Assembly (NCBI RefSeq): GCF_001485215.1
Contig: NZ_BBWW01000001.1
Span: forward strand, 4,526,001-4,590,000
Reading direction: 5' to 3'
DNA length: 64,000 bases
Source: Leptolyngbya sp. NIES-2104
GTDB taxonomy: Bacteria > Cyanobacteriota > Cyanobacteriia > Leptolyngbyales > Leptolyngbyaceae
The notes beneath the pieces are model-generated. The model was not told the origin of the DNA. It was given only the letters and a program-made list of their open reading frames with translations, and searched no databases. Below, in pieces: positions 8,965-17,906 of the stretch (its first letter is position 1; each line of letters opens with the position of its first letter). Made by a program: the position numbers and the translations under genes.

Positions 8965-10512
8965 ATGACTCGCTCAATTTTCGATGAACCTGCGGTTCAA
9001 CCTTTCGACGAATACAATCAGGCATTACTCGCTCAGGTGCATCCTCCCGATTGGGTCAATCCTGAACCTGCTCCGCTCTATGACCTCGTTGTCATCGGGG
9101 CAGGTACGGCTGGTTTGGTCGTAGCGGCTGGAGCGGCTGGATTAAACCTAGGATTAAAAATTGCCTTAATCGAGAAAAGCCTGATGGGGGGCGATTGTCT
9201 GACGCTCGGCTGTGTGCCTTCTAAGACGGTGATTCAATCCTCACGAGTCGCGGCGACTATCCGAGATGCTGCAAGGTTTGGCATTCGTCCACCGGAATCG
9301 GTAGAGGTTGATTTTGCCGCAGTGATGCAGCGAATGCGGCGAGTTCGTGCCGAGATTAGCCCGCATGATTCAGCCAAAGAATTCAGTCAATTGGGCATTG
9401 ATGTGTTTCTGGGTCGGGCAGCGTTTCTCGATCAGCGAACCGTTGAGGTAAATGATCGTCGTTTGCGTTTTAAGAAAGCAGCGATTACGACCGGGGCGCG
9501 GGCTGCTTATCCGGACATTCCTGGGCTGGTAGAAGCTGGATTTCTCACGCATGAAACGGTGTTTTCACTTGTCGATCGACCCAATCGTTTAGCGGTGATC
9601 GGCGGGGGTCCGATCGGGTGTGAATTTGCTCAAGCCTTTGGGCGGTTGGGGAGTGAAGTGACGCTGATTCATAAAAATGCTCATTTGCTCGATCGAGAAG
9701 ATGCCGATGCCGCACAAATCGTTCAAGAGCGCTTTTCACAAGAAGGAATTAACCTGGTTCTCAGTAGCGCAGTGAAACGAATCGAGCAGACAGATGCAGG
9801 TAAGGTGATTTACTACGAGCAGCAAGGCGTAATTCAAACCGTAGTAGTCGATGAGATTTTAATCGGTGCAGGACGATCGCCGAACGTGGAAGGGCTGAAT
9901 TTAGAAGCAGTGGGAGTTGAGTACAATGCTTCTGGCGTAATCGTTGATGATTATCTTCAAACGACGAACTCTCGTATCTATGCGGCGGGCGATATTTGTC
10001 TCAAGTGGAAATTCACTCATGCGGCTGATGCTGCGGCTCGGATTGTGATTCGGAATGCTTTGTTTGCTCCATTTGGAATCGGGCGTAGCAAATTCAATAC
10101 GCTTGTGATGCCTTGGGCGACTTATACTGATCCCGAAATTGCTCATGTGGGACTCTATGAAACGGAGGCTCAAGCGAGAGGAATCAATACAGAGACGATT
10201 CATATTCCGTTTTCGGATGTCGATCGAGCCTTAACCGATGGCGAAACAGACGGCTTTGTGAAAATTCTGCTAAAACGCGGCTCAGATCAGATCCTCGGAG
10301 CGACGATCGTTGCCAATCATGCAGGCGATTTGATCAGCGAAATTACACTCGCGATGGTGACAAAACAGGGACTAAAAGCACTATCTCAGGTGATTCATCC
10401 CTACCCGACTCAGGCAGGAGCAATTAAACAAGCAGCAGACGAGCACTATCGTAAAACCTTTCTCAATCCCACTCTGCAATTTCTGTTAAAGCTTGTAGCA
10501 AAACTTTCGTGA
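8965..10512 (+). CDS. FAD-dependent pyridine nucleotide-disulfide oxidoreductase (mercuric reductase-like)
   Basis: 515 residues from ATG 8965. The FAD loop is 'LVVIGAGTAGLVVAAGAAGL', the redox pair is in 'GGDCLTLGCVPSKT', and the NAD loop is 'AVIGGGPIGCEFAQAFGRLG'. 'IYAAGDIC' and the dimer-interface 'HPYPTQAG' (catalytic His) follow. It lacks an N-terminal metal-binding domain and the C-terminal Cys pair of true MerA. Position right after arsS suggests a linked redox role, possibly thiol or arsenic chemistry; this is inference. Confidence 0.9.
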   Translation: MTRSIFDEPAVQPFDEYNQALLAQVHPPDWVNPEPAPLYDLVVIGAGTAGLVVAAGAAGLNLGLKIALIEKSLMGGDCLTLGCVPSKTVIQSSRVAATIRDAARFGIRPPESVEVDFAAVMQRMRRVRAEISPHDSAKEFSQLGIDVFLGRAAFLDQRTVEVNDRRLRFKKAAITTGARAAYPDIPGLVEAGFLTHETVFSLVDRPNRLAVIGGGPIGCEFAQAFGRLGSEVTLIHKNAHLLDREDADAAQIVQERFSQEGINLVLSSAVKRIEQTDAGKVIYYEQQGVIQTVVVDEILIGAGRSPNVEGLNLEAVGVEYNASGVIVDDYLQTTNSRIYAAGDICLKWKFTHAADAAARIVIRNALFAPFGIGRSKFNTLVMPWATYTDPEIAHVGLYETEAQARGINTETIHIPFSDVDRALTDGETDGFVKILLKRGSDQILGATIVANHAGDLISEITLAMVTKQGLKALSQVIHPYPTQAGAIKQAADEHYRKTFLNPTLQFLLKLVAKLS

Positions 10513-10513
10513 C

Positions 10514-11245
10514 TCAGCGAATATCCTCATAAAATTTCTTGAGGTAGTCCGCAGAGACACCAACTCCCCATAAAACACCGATGTACAGGTAGATTGCCGT
10601 TGCTTTCCAGGCTCCCCAATGCGCCACACGACGATCGGAAGATTGCACCACTCGATTGACCTGTCGAAGTCGCCCTTTTTGCACTAGGCGCAAGCACAAA
10701 TCACAGTCTTCCATGATCGGAAGTGTCTCGTCGAAGCCACCACACTCCCAAAAATCACTCCGCCGACAAAACATGACTTGATCCCCGAATAAGAGGCGTA
10801 ATCCTCGAAAGAACAAATGTGGTCTAAACAGCAAAGGTGCATAGTAAGTTTTGAGGTAGTTATGCAGCGAAATTCCCCAGCGAGTGGTTTGGCTTCCAGC
10901 CATTAGGGAAACAAAGCCGCCACCCGCAACGCTTGGATCAGCTAGAACGCGATCGATAATCGCAACTAAATCATCGGGCACACTCGTATCGGCATGGAGA
11001 AAACAAACCACATCCCCGATCGCTGATTTTGCCCCGTGATTCATCTGAACTGAGCGCCCACGTCGATCGCAAATTAGCACCTGCATTCCTGCTGCTTGTG
11101 CAAGAGTGACAGTTTGATCTTGACTGCCGCCATCGACGATCAGCACTTCGACGGGTGGCGGATCAAGGAGTGCAAGTTGCCGCAGTGTGCGTTCGATGTG
11201 ATTGGCTTCGTTTAAGGTGGGAATGACGATCGAGACTTGCAGCAT
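10514..11245 (-). CDS. TIGR04283 family glycosyltransferase, arsenosugar type
   Basis: 243 residues. A family 2 glycosyltransferase begins 'SIVIPTLNEANHIERTLRQL'. The nucleotide-binding 'EVLIVDGGSQDQTV' and the DXD-like 'FLHADTSVP' are present, plus 'GGFDETLPIMEDCDL'. A C-terminal hydrophobic segment (about 215-233) may attach it to the membrane. It is convergent with the FAD oxidoreductase, 1 base apart. The family co-occurs with ArsS and is proposed to add the sugar side chain. Confidence 0.88.
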   Translation of the reverse strand: MLQVSIVIPTLNEANHIERTLRQLALLDPPPVEVLIVDGGSQDQTVTLAQAAGMQVLICDRRGRSVQMNHGAKSAIGDVVCFLHADTSVPDDLVAIIDRVLADPSVAGGGFVSLMAGSQTTRWGISLHNYLKTYYAPLLFRPHLFFRGLRLLFGDQVMFCRRSDFWECGGFDETLPIMEDCDLCLRLVQKGRLRQVNRVVQSSDRRVAHWGAWKATAIYLYIGVLWGVGVSADYLKKFYEDIR

Positions 11246-11283
11246 TTTCCCTAAAATAGCAGGCTAGTTGAGCGAAAAGCGCG

Positions 11284-13980
11284 TTAAGCAATCAATCGCT
11301 CTAAGGTTTGAAGCAGTGCCTGTTCATTATAAGGCTTCGGGAAATAAGCTTCGGCTCCAAGCTGCGTCGCTAGTTGTCGATGTTTATCTCCGCTGCGAGA
11401 GGTTAACATGGTCACCGGAATATGATTTAACTTGCGATTGGCTTTGAGCTTGGTTAACAATCCGAATCCATCGAGTCGCGGCATTTCGATGTCACAAACG
11501 ATCGCTTGTACAGCAAGTCCGGCTTCGAGTTGTTCGATCGCGTCTTGACCATCTTTGGCTTGTTCCACCTGATAGCCCGATTTCGAGAGCGTCAAGGCGA
11601 GAAAACGTCGCACATTGATCGAATCATCAACGACGAGAATACTTGGAATCGTCGGTAGTGAAACGCTCGTTGCTGCACTGAGCAATGCAGGAAGAGAAGG
11701 CTGAACTCTGGGCGGACTAGTAACCTCATGCAGAAATTCTGGCACGTTCACCAATGGAACAACTCGCCCATCTCCTAAAATTGTACACCCGTTGTAGCCC
11801 GTAGGGAGTGGGAGAAAGCTACTCATCGATCGTGCGGTCACTTCTTGATCCGTCCAACAGCGATCGACTTGTAGTGCAGTCAGTTGCAAGCCTTGTCTGA
11901 TGAGGATAACGCTATCTGATTCCAACATCGGCGGCGTTTCATAGCTATGTCTTGTTCGGATGCAGTTGAAGTGCAGTTTATGTTGCAATCGAATCAGTGA
12001 AACGGGCTGACCTTGATAGTCGATCGCTTCTCCGACTCCGGTTGGAATCACGTTTTCTGGCTTGAATAGAATCACTTCTGCGATCGCTTCACTCGGAATT
12101 GCTAATAGCACTCCATTGCTTTCCGCTAACACAACTCGCACCGTTGAAAGAGTCGCAGGAACAGATAAGGTAAACGTGGTTCCAACTCCAACTTGAGTGT
12201 TGATTGTAATTTCACCCCGGATTTGCTGGAGATGGGTGCGAACCACATCCATTCCGACTCCGCGACCTGAGAGATCAGACACTCGATCGCTGGTACTAAA
12301 TCCGGGTTCAAAGATCAGCGATAACAGTTCGGCTTCACTCGCAGAAGCTAACAATGCAGGATCAAGTCCAATTTCGGCAGCCCGATCGCGGATTTTGTCG
12401 ATCGCGATTCCTGCTCCATCATCTTGAATGGTAATCACCGTTCGATTTCCTTGCTGCATGGCTCTTAGTTCGATCAAGCCTTCAGCAGGTTTACCTCGCT
12501 CCATGCGAGTTTGGAAATCTTCAATGCCGTGATCAAACGCATTCCGAAGCAGATGAAGTAATGGATCTTGAAGGGTTTCTAGAATATTACGATCGAGCAA
12601 TACCGCTTCGCCTTCAATGTGCAATCGCACCGATTTACCGTAGTCACTGCACCATTCTTGTAAAGCACGCGGAAAGCGATCGACCAGTTCGGCAAACGGG
12701 CGCATTCTCAATCGAGTAAAGCCTGATTGCAGTTGTTTTGAGGTCTTATTAACGTTTCTTGCACTTTGATCCGTGTCGTCGAGGCTAATACCTAGATCAT
12801 CAGTGACTTCTTGCAGTTGCACAATCGTTTCAATCACCTGCTGTGAAAGCGAATGTAGGTCAGTGTAGCGATCCATCTCTAGAATATCGAATTCACTCGA
12901 TGAAGAGAGGACACTGGTAATCGATCGACCACTCATCGCGGGTTGTGGCGTTGCAACTCGATCGTAAATGGTTCTTAGCTTATAGTTCACTTGCTGCAAG
13001 ATTTGGAGCCGCTGAGCGAGTTGGCGAGTTAGACCGCGAATTCGTCTGAGATTGAGGTCTAAACCATTGCGATCGATGGTCAATTCGCCAAACAAATCTT
13101 GAATCCGATTGAGTTGACGCACCGAAACCCGTACGGTTGTGTTTGAGTCTTCTGTAATTTCATCGGTTGCCGTGATTGTTTGTACAACCTGAGCGGAAAC
13201 GGTTTGAGTCACTCCGATCGGATCAATCTCTGTCGGAACTTGGTCAAGCTGTCCTGTGAGAATCAATGCTTGAGTGCGTCGCCAAGTCTTTAGCGCAGTA
13301 CGAGTGACATCAGCAATCAAATGCTGAGGTGAAGTCAGTAAAGATTGTTCGATCGAATCACAAAGCTGAGTGAAATCTTGCAGTTGCAGCATTTCGCCCA
13401 GTCCGCCTAGTTCTTGAGCAAGTAAGATCGCTTCTGCTTTTAATCCAGATTGATTGGAAGTGGCGAGTAATTCTTCAAGCCGCTGGAGGCTCTCTTCCAC
13501 CTCGGTTTCAAACAATAATGGGACAAGATCTTGATGATTGTCGATCGACAATACGGATGCTGCTGTTTCTGCTTGCGGTTCACCGAGCCGCGATCGTAGT
13601 TCTGCAAAAGTTGGTTCAACTTCTTTGCTGATCCAAGTTGGATTAATCGGTTCACCGTAGCGCTCAAAGCCGATGATTTGATAGAGACAGTTTACACAAA
13701 GCAGCAAGAGGTGATTCGTTTCGGAGTCGATCGCGATCGACTCACGCATCTTTAGCACTTTCAGCGCATCTTCTAATTGATGAGCTAACTCGCTGAGGAG
13801 CTTAAAGCCCATCATTGCGGCTCCACCTTTGAGCGAGTGTGCAACTCGTAGAGCCGCATTGATCGTGGGTGAGTTGAGTCCTTGAGAAAGTTCTACGATC
13901 GCAGTTTCTAGGCTAGCGATGTATTCTTGCGCTTCGTCTAGAAATTGCCGACGAATTTCTAGTTCCTTTTCGTTTGACAT
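11284..13980 (-). CDS. CheA-type hybrid histidine kinase (PixL/PilL-like)
   Basis: 898 residues. Order: Hpt domain with phospho-acceptor H48 in 'AHSLKGGAAMM'; a linker region; dimerisation helices near 295-400; HATPase with 'LLHLLRNAFDHGIED' and 'GRGVGMDVV'; a CheW-like domain; and a C-terminal receiver with 'CDIEMPRLDG'. The hybrid form matches PixL and PilL of cyanobacterial pilus-driven motility. It ends the five-gene chemosensory operon and is separated from the MCP by 237 bases that contain a MITE-like repeat. No CheR or CheB was seen in the window. Confidence 0.95.
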   Translation of the reverse strand: MSNEKELEIRRQFLDEAQEYIASLETAIVELSQGLNSPTINAALRVAHSLKGGAAMMGFKLLSELAHQLEDALKVLKMRESIAIDSETNHLLLLCVNCLYQIIGFERYGEPINPTWISKEVEPTFAELRSRLGEPQAETAASVLSIDNHQDLVPLLFETEVEESLQRLEELLATSNQSGLKAEAILLAQELGGLGEMLQLQDFTQLCDSIEQSLLTSPQHLIADVTRTALKTWRRTQALILTGQLDQVPTEIDPIGVTQTVSAQVVQTITATDEITEDSNTTVRVSVRQLNRIQDLFGELTIDRNGLDLNLRRIRGLTRQLAQRLQILQQVNYKLRTIYDRVATPQPAMSGRSITSVLSSSSEFDILEMDRYTDLHSLSQQVIETIVQLQEVTDDLGISLDDTDQSARNVNKTSKQLQSGFTRLRMRPFAELVDRFPRALQEWCSDYGKSVRLHIEGEAVLLDRNILETLQDPLLHLLRNAFDHGIEDFQTRMERGKPAEGLIELRAMQQGNRTVITIQDDGAGIAIDKIRDRAAEIGLDPALLASASEAELLSLIFEPGFSTSDRVSDLSGRGVGMDVVRTHLQQIRGEITINTQVGVGTTFTLSVPATLSTVRVVLAESNGVLLAIPSEAIAEVILFKPENVIPTGVGEAIDYQGQPVSLIRLQHKLHFNCIRTRHSYETPPMLESDSVILIRQGLQLTALQVDRCWTDQEVTARSMSSFLPLPTGYNGCTILGDGRVVPLVNVPEFLHEVTSPPRVQPSLPALLSAATSVSLPTIPSILVVDDSINVRRFLALTLSKSGYQVEQAKDGQDAIEQLEAGLAVQAIVCDIEMPRLDGFGLLTKLKANRKLNHIPVTMLTSRSGDKHRQLATQLGAEAYFPKPYNEQALLQTLERLIA

Positions 13981-14069
13981 AGACTGTGAGAAAAGAGTAG
14001 AGGATAGAAGAGACTGTTTAGACTAATTCAACGCACGACGAAATTTTTCGCTCCGTTTCTGGGTGTTTC

Positions 14070-14174
14070 GCCCCCTAAATCCCCCATTCTGGGGGACTTT
14101 GAAGTAGAAGCGTTTCTCAAATCGAATCATTTTTCCAGGCTCCAAGTCCCCCACACGTGGGGGATTTAGGGGGC
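14070..14174. repeat. MITE-like palindromic repeat, copy 2 (105 bp)
   Basis: It has the same terminal inverted repeats as the unit at 6376-6481, in the opposite orientation: its left arm equals the reverse complement of copy 1's right arm. It lies inside the chemosensory operon, between the MCP and CheA genes, where it would form a strong hairpin in the mRNA. Confidence 0.88.
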
Positions 14175-14217
14175 AGAAGCCGCAAACAACGAAGCGAAAA
14201 GATCTATCGAATTCACC

Positions 14218-16974
14218 CTAATTCACCTTGAAGGTTCCAACCGATTGTTGAAGTTCTTGAGCAATATCCACGGTTTGACGCAGCGAGTTTGAAACCTCGA
14301 TCGACGAATCCGAAGTTCGTTCTGCAATCTCAGCAATGTTCTGCATTAAGGTTGTAATCGTGTGCGAAGTTTCCACCTGTGACACGGTTGCGATCGAGAT
14401 GGATTGCACGAGTTGATCAATTTGATGAGACACAGCAACAATCTGCTCTAAGCTTTGTTTCGCATTCTTGACAAACCTTGTCCCTTCCACGACTTGTGTG
14501 GTTCCTTCTTCCATCGCCTCAACCACATCGCTCGTTTCGCGCTGAATGTCTGCCACTAACTGTTCAATTTCGTGAGTTGCATCTGCTGCACGAGCCGCTA
14601 ATGCTGCGACCTCTTCAGCGATCGCGGCAAATCCTTGACTCTCATCTCCCGCCCGCGCCGCTTCAATTCCCGCATTGATTGCAAGCAAATTCGTCTGTAC
14701 GGTGATTTGATTAATCAAAGACACCGCTTTAGAAATCTGCTGCGAAGATTCTCCCAATCGTTTGACCTTCTTCGCAGTATCTCCGATCGTGTGTCGCAGT
14801 CCTAAAATCTGCTGAACGGTTAGATCCATTGCCATCCCGCCACTTTCAGCGGTCATCGAAGCACTACGGCTGACTTCTGCGGCTTTTTGAGCACTTTCGG
14901 CAACTTTCTCAATCGATTGCATCATGTGTTGCACAGAATCGAGTGTGGCAGAAGTTTCTTTAGCTTGCTTTAAAGCATCTTGAGCCAGATCCCGTACGGC
15001 GTATTCATGCTGACCCAGTGAAGAATTGACTTGTAAGGAAGCTTGCTTGACTTGACCGACTAAATGCTGGAGATTTTCCACGATCGAGTTAAAGAAATCA
15101 GCCACCGTTCCAATCTCGCCTGGAGTCACATCGGCTCGAACGGTCAAATCTCCCATTGCTGCCCGTTCAACGTGACGTAATAGTTGCAGCAGTTGAGATT
15201 GTAAGGCATCTTGAGTGCGTTGACGCTCTTCCGCTAAAGCCTGAATGCTCGTCACTTGCTGACGTTGCTCGGTGAGCTTCACTTGCTCTAGCGCATTACC
15301 GAGATGAACTGCAATCTGAGTAAATAAATTAATTTCCCAAGATTCCCAATAGTGCGAACCAGTACAATGATGACCCACCAGCAACCCAATCAGCTTGCCT
15401 TCGACGACCATCGGTGCAACAATGTTCGCCTTTACCTGAAAGGCTTCAAGTTGTCCCCGGTAGCAAGAATCAAGATCTGCATCTTCGACGTTTGAAATCG
15501 TTTGCACATGCCCATTGCGGTACTTCTCAACATAGCGCTCTGAGAAGCAAGGATCATAAATGTTGGTTCCCAGTGCGGCTTGAAACTCTAAACCAACTGA
15601 CTCTGCCACAATTCGACCCTTCCAGGTTTCATCGAACAGATAGACGATCGCTCGATCGACATCAATCAGCTTCCGAACTTCATTCACACCCGACTGCATG
15701 ATCAAGTTCGCATCGAGCGTTTTACGAATGTTGAATGTTGCTTCGTTCAATCGCTGTAAGTTTTGCGAGGTTTGGGTTTGCTCAGAAATTAGCTTCTGAA
15801 GCTGTCCCGCCATGTAGTTGATGTTGCTACCCAACAGTGTAATTTCATCATCTCCAACGATTCGCAGTCGGGTATCAAGCTGTCCTTGCCCGATTCGTTG
15901 AACCGCTTTTGCAACAGAGACAATTCGCCGAGTCAAGCGATTTGCTAATAATGTGGCTAACCAAGCGACTAACGCGGCTGCAATGATGGTACTCGCTCCT
16001 AATAGAAGCAACAAGGTTCTTCTAGCTCGAAAAGCGTTTTGGGTATTGTTGCCTAACATTAATTGCCAGTTGAGATCAGGCAGATTGTCTAACTTTGTCC
16101 AAGGGCTGTAAGTGAAAATAAACTGATCGCGTCCTTCATTGAGCGATCGCGTATTGACTTGTGCCGTAGACTTCATCTGAGGAAATTCAGGGAACAAGAC
16201 TGGCGCTTCTTGATTCAATCGCTCTGGTCGAGAACTGAGAATTACACGATTGGTTGCTGGATCAATGATGCTATACTCACGCCCAATCAAGGTGTAGGTT
16301 ACAAGCTGTTCAGAAAGCTTTTCCAGCGGCAATGTCGCTCGAATCACCGCGATCGTTCTTCCGTTTTGAGTGTCACGAACCGGAGCCGTGAGATAAATCT
16401 GAGAACTTTTGCTGTCTGCGGTGACGCTCGATTGACTGAATGCAGCTCGATTCGCTCGGATTGCTTCTTTGAAATATTCCTGACTCGATTGGTTCGGATC
16501 GGGTCGATCGCCCGATTGCAGAATTGCATTCCCTTCCAAGTCGAATACTGCAATATTACTGTATTGAGCATACGATTGAGTAATGCGATCGAGTGCTTCA
16601 TTTCGCTCTGCTAAAACTCCTGGATTCCGAATCGTTGCTTCAGTCAGCATCGGAAAGTTTGCCAAGGCTTGAATATCTGCGTATCGCTGCGCCATATAGC
16701 GACTGATCAAATCACTCAAGCGGGTTGCTGCTAACTGTTGTGCGCCTGTGACTTGCTGTGTGATCGCTTGATTGGCGAAAAAGTAGCTGGTAAGTCCCAT
16801 GACAGCGATCGGAACTGTACTGAGAACTATCGCAAAAATGGCTGTTTTTTGGCGTAAAGTCATGCGATCGAGCCAGTTTTGAACAGGTTTAGGAGCAGAA
16901 CGAACGGGATCACTAGCACGATAGGCAGGCGGTGTGATAAACCGCTTGGAGTTGGGAGAGAGTTGGTCAATCAT
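14218..16974 (-). CDS. Methyl-accepting protein with DXCF-type bilin GAF domain (PixJ/TaxD1-like)
   Basis: 918 residues. TM1 is about 43-66, a periplasmic Cache-like sensor spans about 70-310, and TM2 is about 319-343. HAMP follows, then a GAF domain (about 415-565) and a signalling domain with the hairpin tip near 754-796. The GAF has D474-P-C476-F477, the DXCF motif of cyanobacteriochromes, and a second cysteine C504 at the canonical bilin position, followed by Tyr rather than the usual His. This suggests a photoreceptor for phototaxis. Gene order (PixG-H-I-J-L) supports it. Chromophore binding is inferred, not shown. Confidence 0.9.
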   Translation of the reverse strand: MIDQLSPNSKRFITPPAYRASDPVRSAPKPVQNWLDRMTLRQKTAIFAIVLSTVPIAVMGLTSYFFANQAITQQVTGAQQLAATRLSDLISRYMAQRYADIQALANFPMLTEATIRNPGVLAERNEALDRITQSYAQYSNIAVFDLEGNAILQSGDRPDPNQSSQEYFKEAIRANRAAFSQSSVTADSKSSQIYLTAPVRDTQNGRTIAVIRATLPLEKLSEQLVTYTLIGREYSIIDPATNRVILSSRPERLNQEAPVLFPEFPQMKSTAQVNTRSLNEGRDQFIFTYSPWTKLDNLPDLNWQLMLGNNTQNAFRARRTLLLLLGASTIIAAALVAWLATLLANRLTRRIVSVAKAVQRIGQGQLDTRLRIVGDDEITLLGSNINYMAGQLQKLISEQTQTSQNLQRLNEATFNIRKTLDANLIMQSGVNEVRKLIDVDRAIVYLFDETWKGRIVAESVGLEFQAALGTNIYDPCFSERYVEKYRNGHVQTISNVEDADLDSCYRGQLEAFQVKANIVAPMVVEGKLIGLLVGHHCTGSHYWESWEINLFTQIAVHLGNALEQVKLTEQRQQVTSIQALAEERQRTQDALQSQLLQLLRHVERAAMGDLTVRADVTPGEIGTVADFFNSIVENLQHLVGQVKQASLQVNSSLGQHEYAVRDLAQDALKQAKETSATLDSVQHMMQSIEKVAESAQKAAEVSRSASMTAESGGMAMDLTVQQILGLRHTIGDTAKKVKRLGESSQQISKAVSLINQITVQTNLLAINAGIEAARAGDESQGFAAIAEEVAALAARAADATHEIEQLVADIQRETSDVVEAMEEGTTQVVEGTRFVKNAKQSLEQIVAVSHQIDQLVQSISIATVSQVETSHTITTLMQNIAEIAERTSDSSIEVSNSLRQTVDIAQELQQSVGTFKVN

Positions 16975-17007
16975 GAGTCAGCGAGTATCTTGGGGGAACG
17001 TGAACAA

Positions 17008-17511
17008 TTAGAACAATTCATTGTGCTGAAAGCTTGGAGACTGCACGATCGCTTCTGCATCAAGCACAAACATTACTTCTTGTTTTTTCAGCACACAGCC
17101 GCTGAGATAGTGTGAAAATCGTCCAGTAGCATGACTCAGAGACGGCTGAATCTCTTCGGATGAAAGCCAAGTCGAGCCATGAATCTGATGCACTGCGATC
17201 GCGAAAGCAGTCGAACCGACTCGCAGAATGATGAAATCCTGTTCGGCTAAATGCGCATTGATGCTACCGACCTCTAGCAACTGTGCAAGATCGATCGACC
17301 ACATCACTTGTGCCTGTCGGTGCATCAATCCCAGTACATACGGCGGCATCTCTGGCATCGGAGTGAGATGTTGCAGCGATCGAGAAATGGCTTCTCGCAC
17401 ATAGTTCATCGGCACCACGACCGGAATTTTTGCGCCGAGATCGAATTTGAGATACACCTGACCCAAACTTCTAGGAATCGAGGATCGCACAGCGATCGCG
17501 GAACTTTTCAT
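17008..17511 (-). CDS. CheW-type scaffold protein (PixI/PilI-like)
   Basis: 167 residues with a CheW domain: 'YLKFDLGAKIPVVVPMNYVREAI', 'MPEMPPYVLGLMHRQAQVMWSIDLAQLL' and 'FIILRVGSTAFAIAVHQIHG'. It couples the membrane receptor to the CheA kinase. It starts 2 bases after the stop of the CheY gene, and the MCP gene follows 33 bases later, so it is cotranscribed with both. Confidence 0.92.
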   Translation of the reverse strand: MKSSAIAVRSSIPRSLGQVYLKFDLGAKIPVVVPMNYVREAISRSLQHLTPMPEMPPYVLGLMHRQAQVMWSIDLAQLLEVGSINAHLAEQDFIILRVGSTAFAIAVHQIHGSTWLSSEEIQPSLSHATGRFSHYLSGCVLKKQEVMFVLDAEAIVQSPSFQHNELF

Positions 17512-17513
17512 GT

Positions 17514-17891
17514 TTAACCTCCCACAGATTGAACCGCTCGAATCAATTGGTCACGAGTAAACGGTTTTGTCATATACAAATCTGCGCCCTGTTTCATGCC
17601 CCATAGTCGATCGATGTCTTGGTTCTTCGAGGTACAAATAATGATCGGAACATCTTCTGTAATGGGATGCCGTTTAAGAGCGCGACAAAGTGCAAATCCG
17701 CTCATTCCGGGCATCACCACATCAGTCACAACCACATCGGGCTTATGTTCCGCGACTTTATCGAGTGCTTCTTTTGCACTCACTGCTTCAATCACCACAT
17801 AGCCGCCTTCCTGTAGATAATGGCTAAGCAGTTCTCTTTCTGAAGCAGTATCTTCGACAATCAAAACAGTATTGATTAACATTGAGTTCAA
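17514..17891 (-). CDS. CheY-type response regulator (PixH/PilH-like)
   Basis: 125 residues, a lone receiver domain. Acidic pair E13-D14 is in 'VLIVEDTASE', the phospho-acceptor Asp is in 'VVVTDVVMPGMSG', the Thr/Ser and Lys positions are in 'IIICTSKNQ' and 'YMTKPFTRDQL'. In Pix and Pil systems this protein competes with the PatA-like regulator for phosphate from CheA. It is second in the operon. Confidence 0.94.
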   Translation of the reverse strand: MNSMLINTVLIVEDTASERELLSHYLQEGGYVVIEAVSAKEALDKVAEHKPDVVVTDVVMPGMSGFALCRALKRHPITEDVPIIICTSKNQDIDRLWGMKQGADLYMTKPFTRDQLIRAVQSVGG

Positions 17892-17906
17892 CCTAGTTCA
17901 GAGCGT

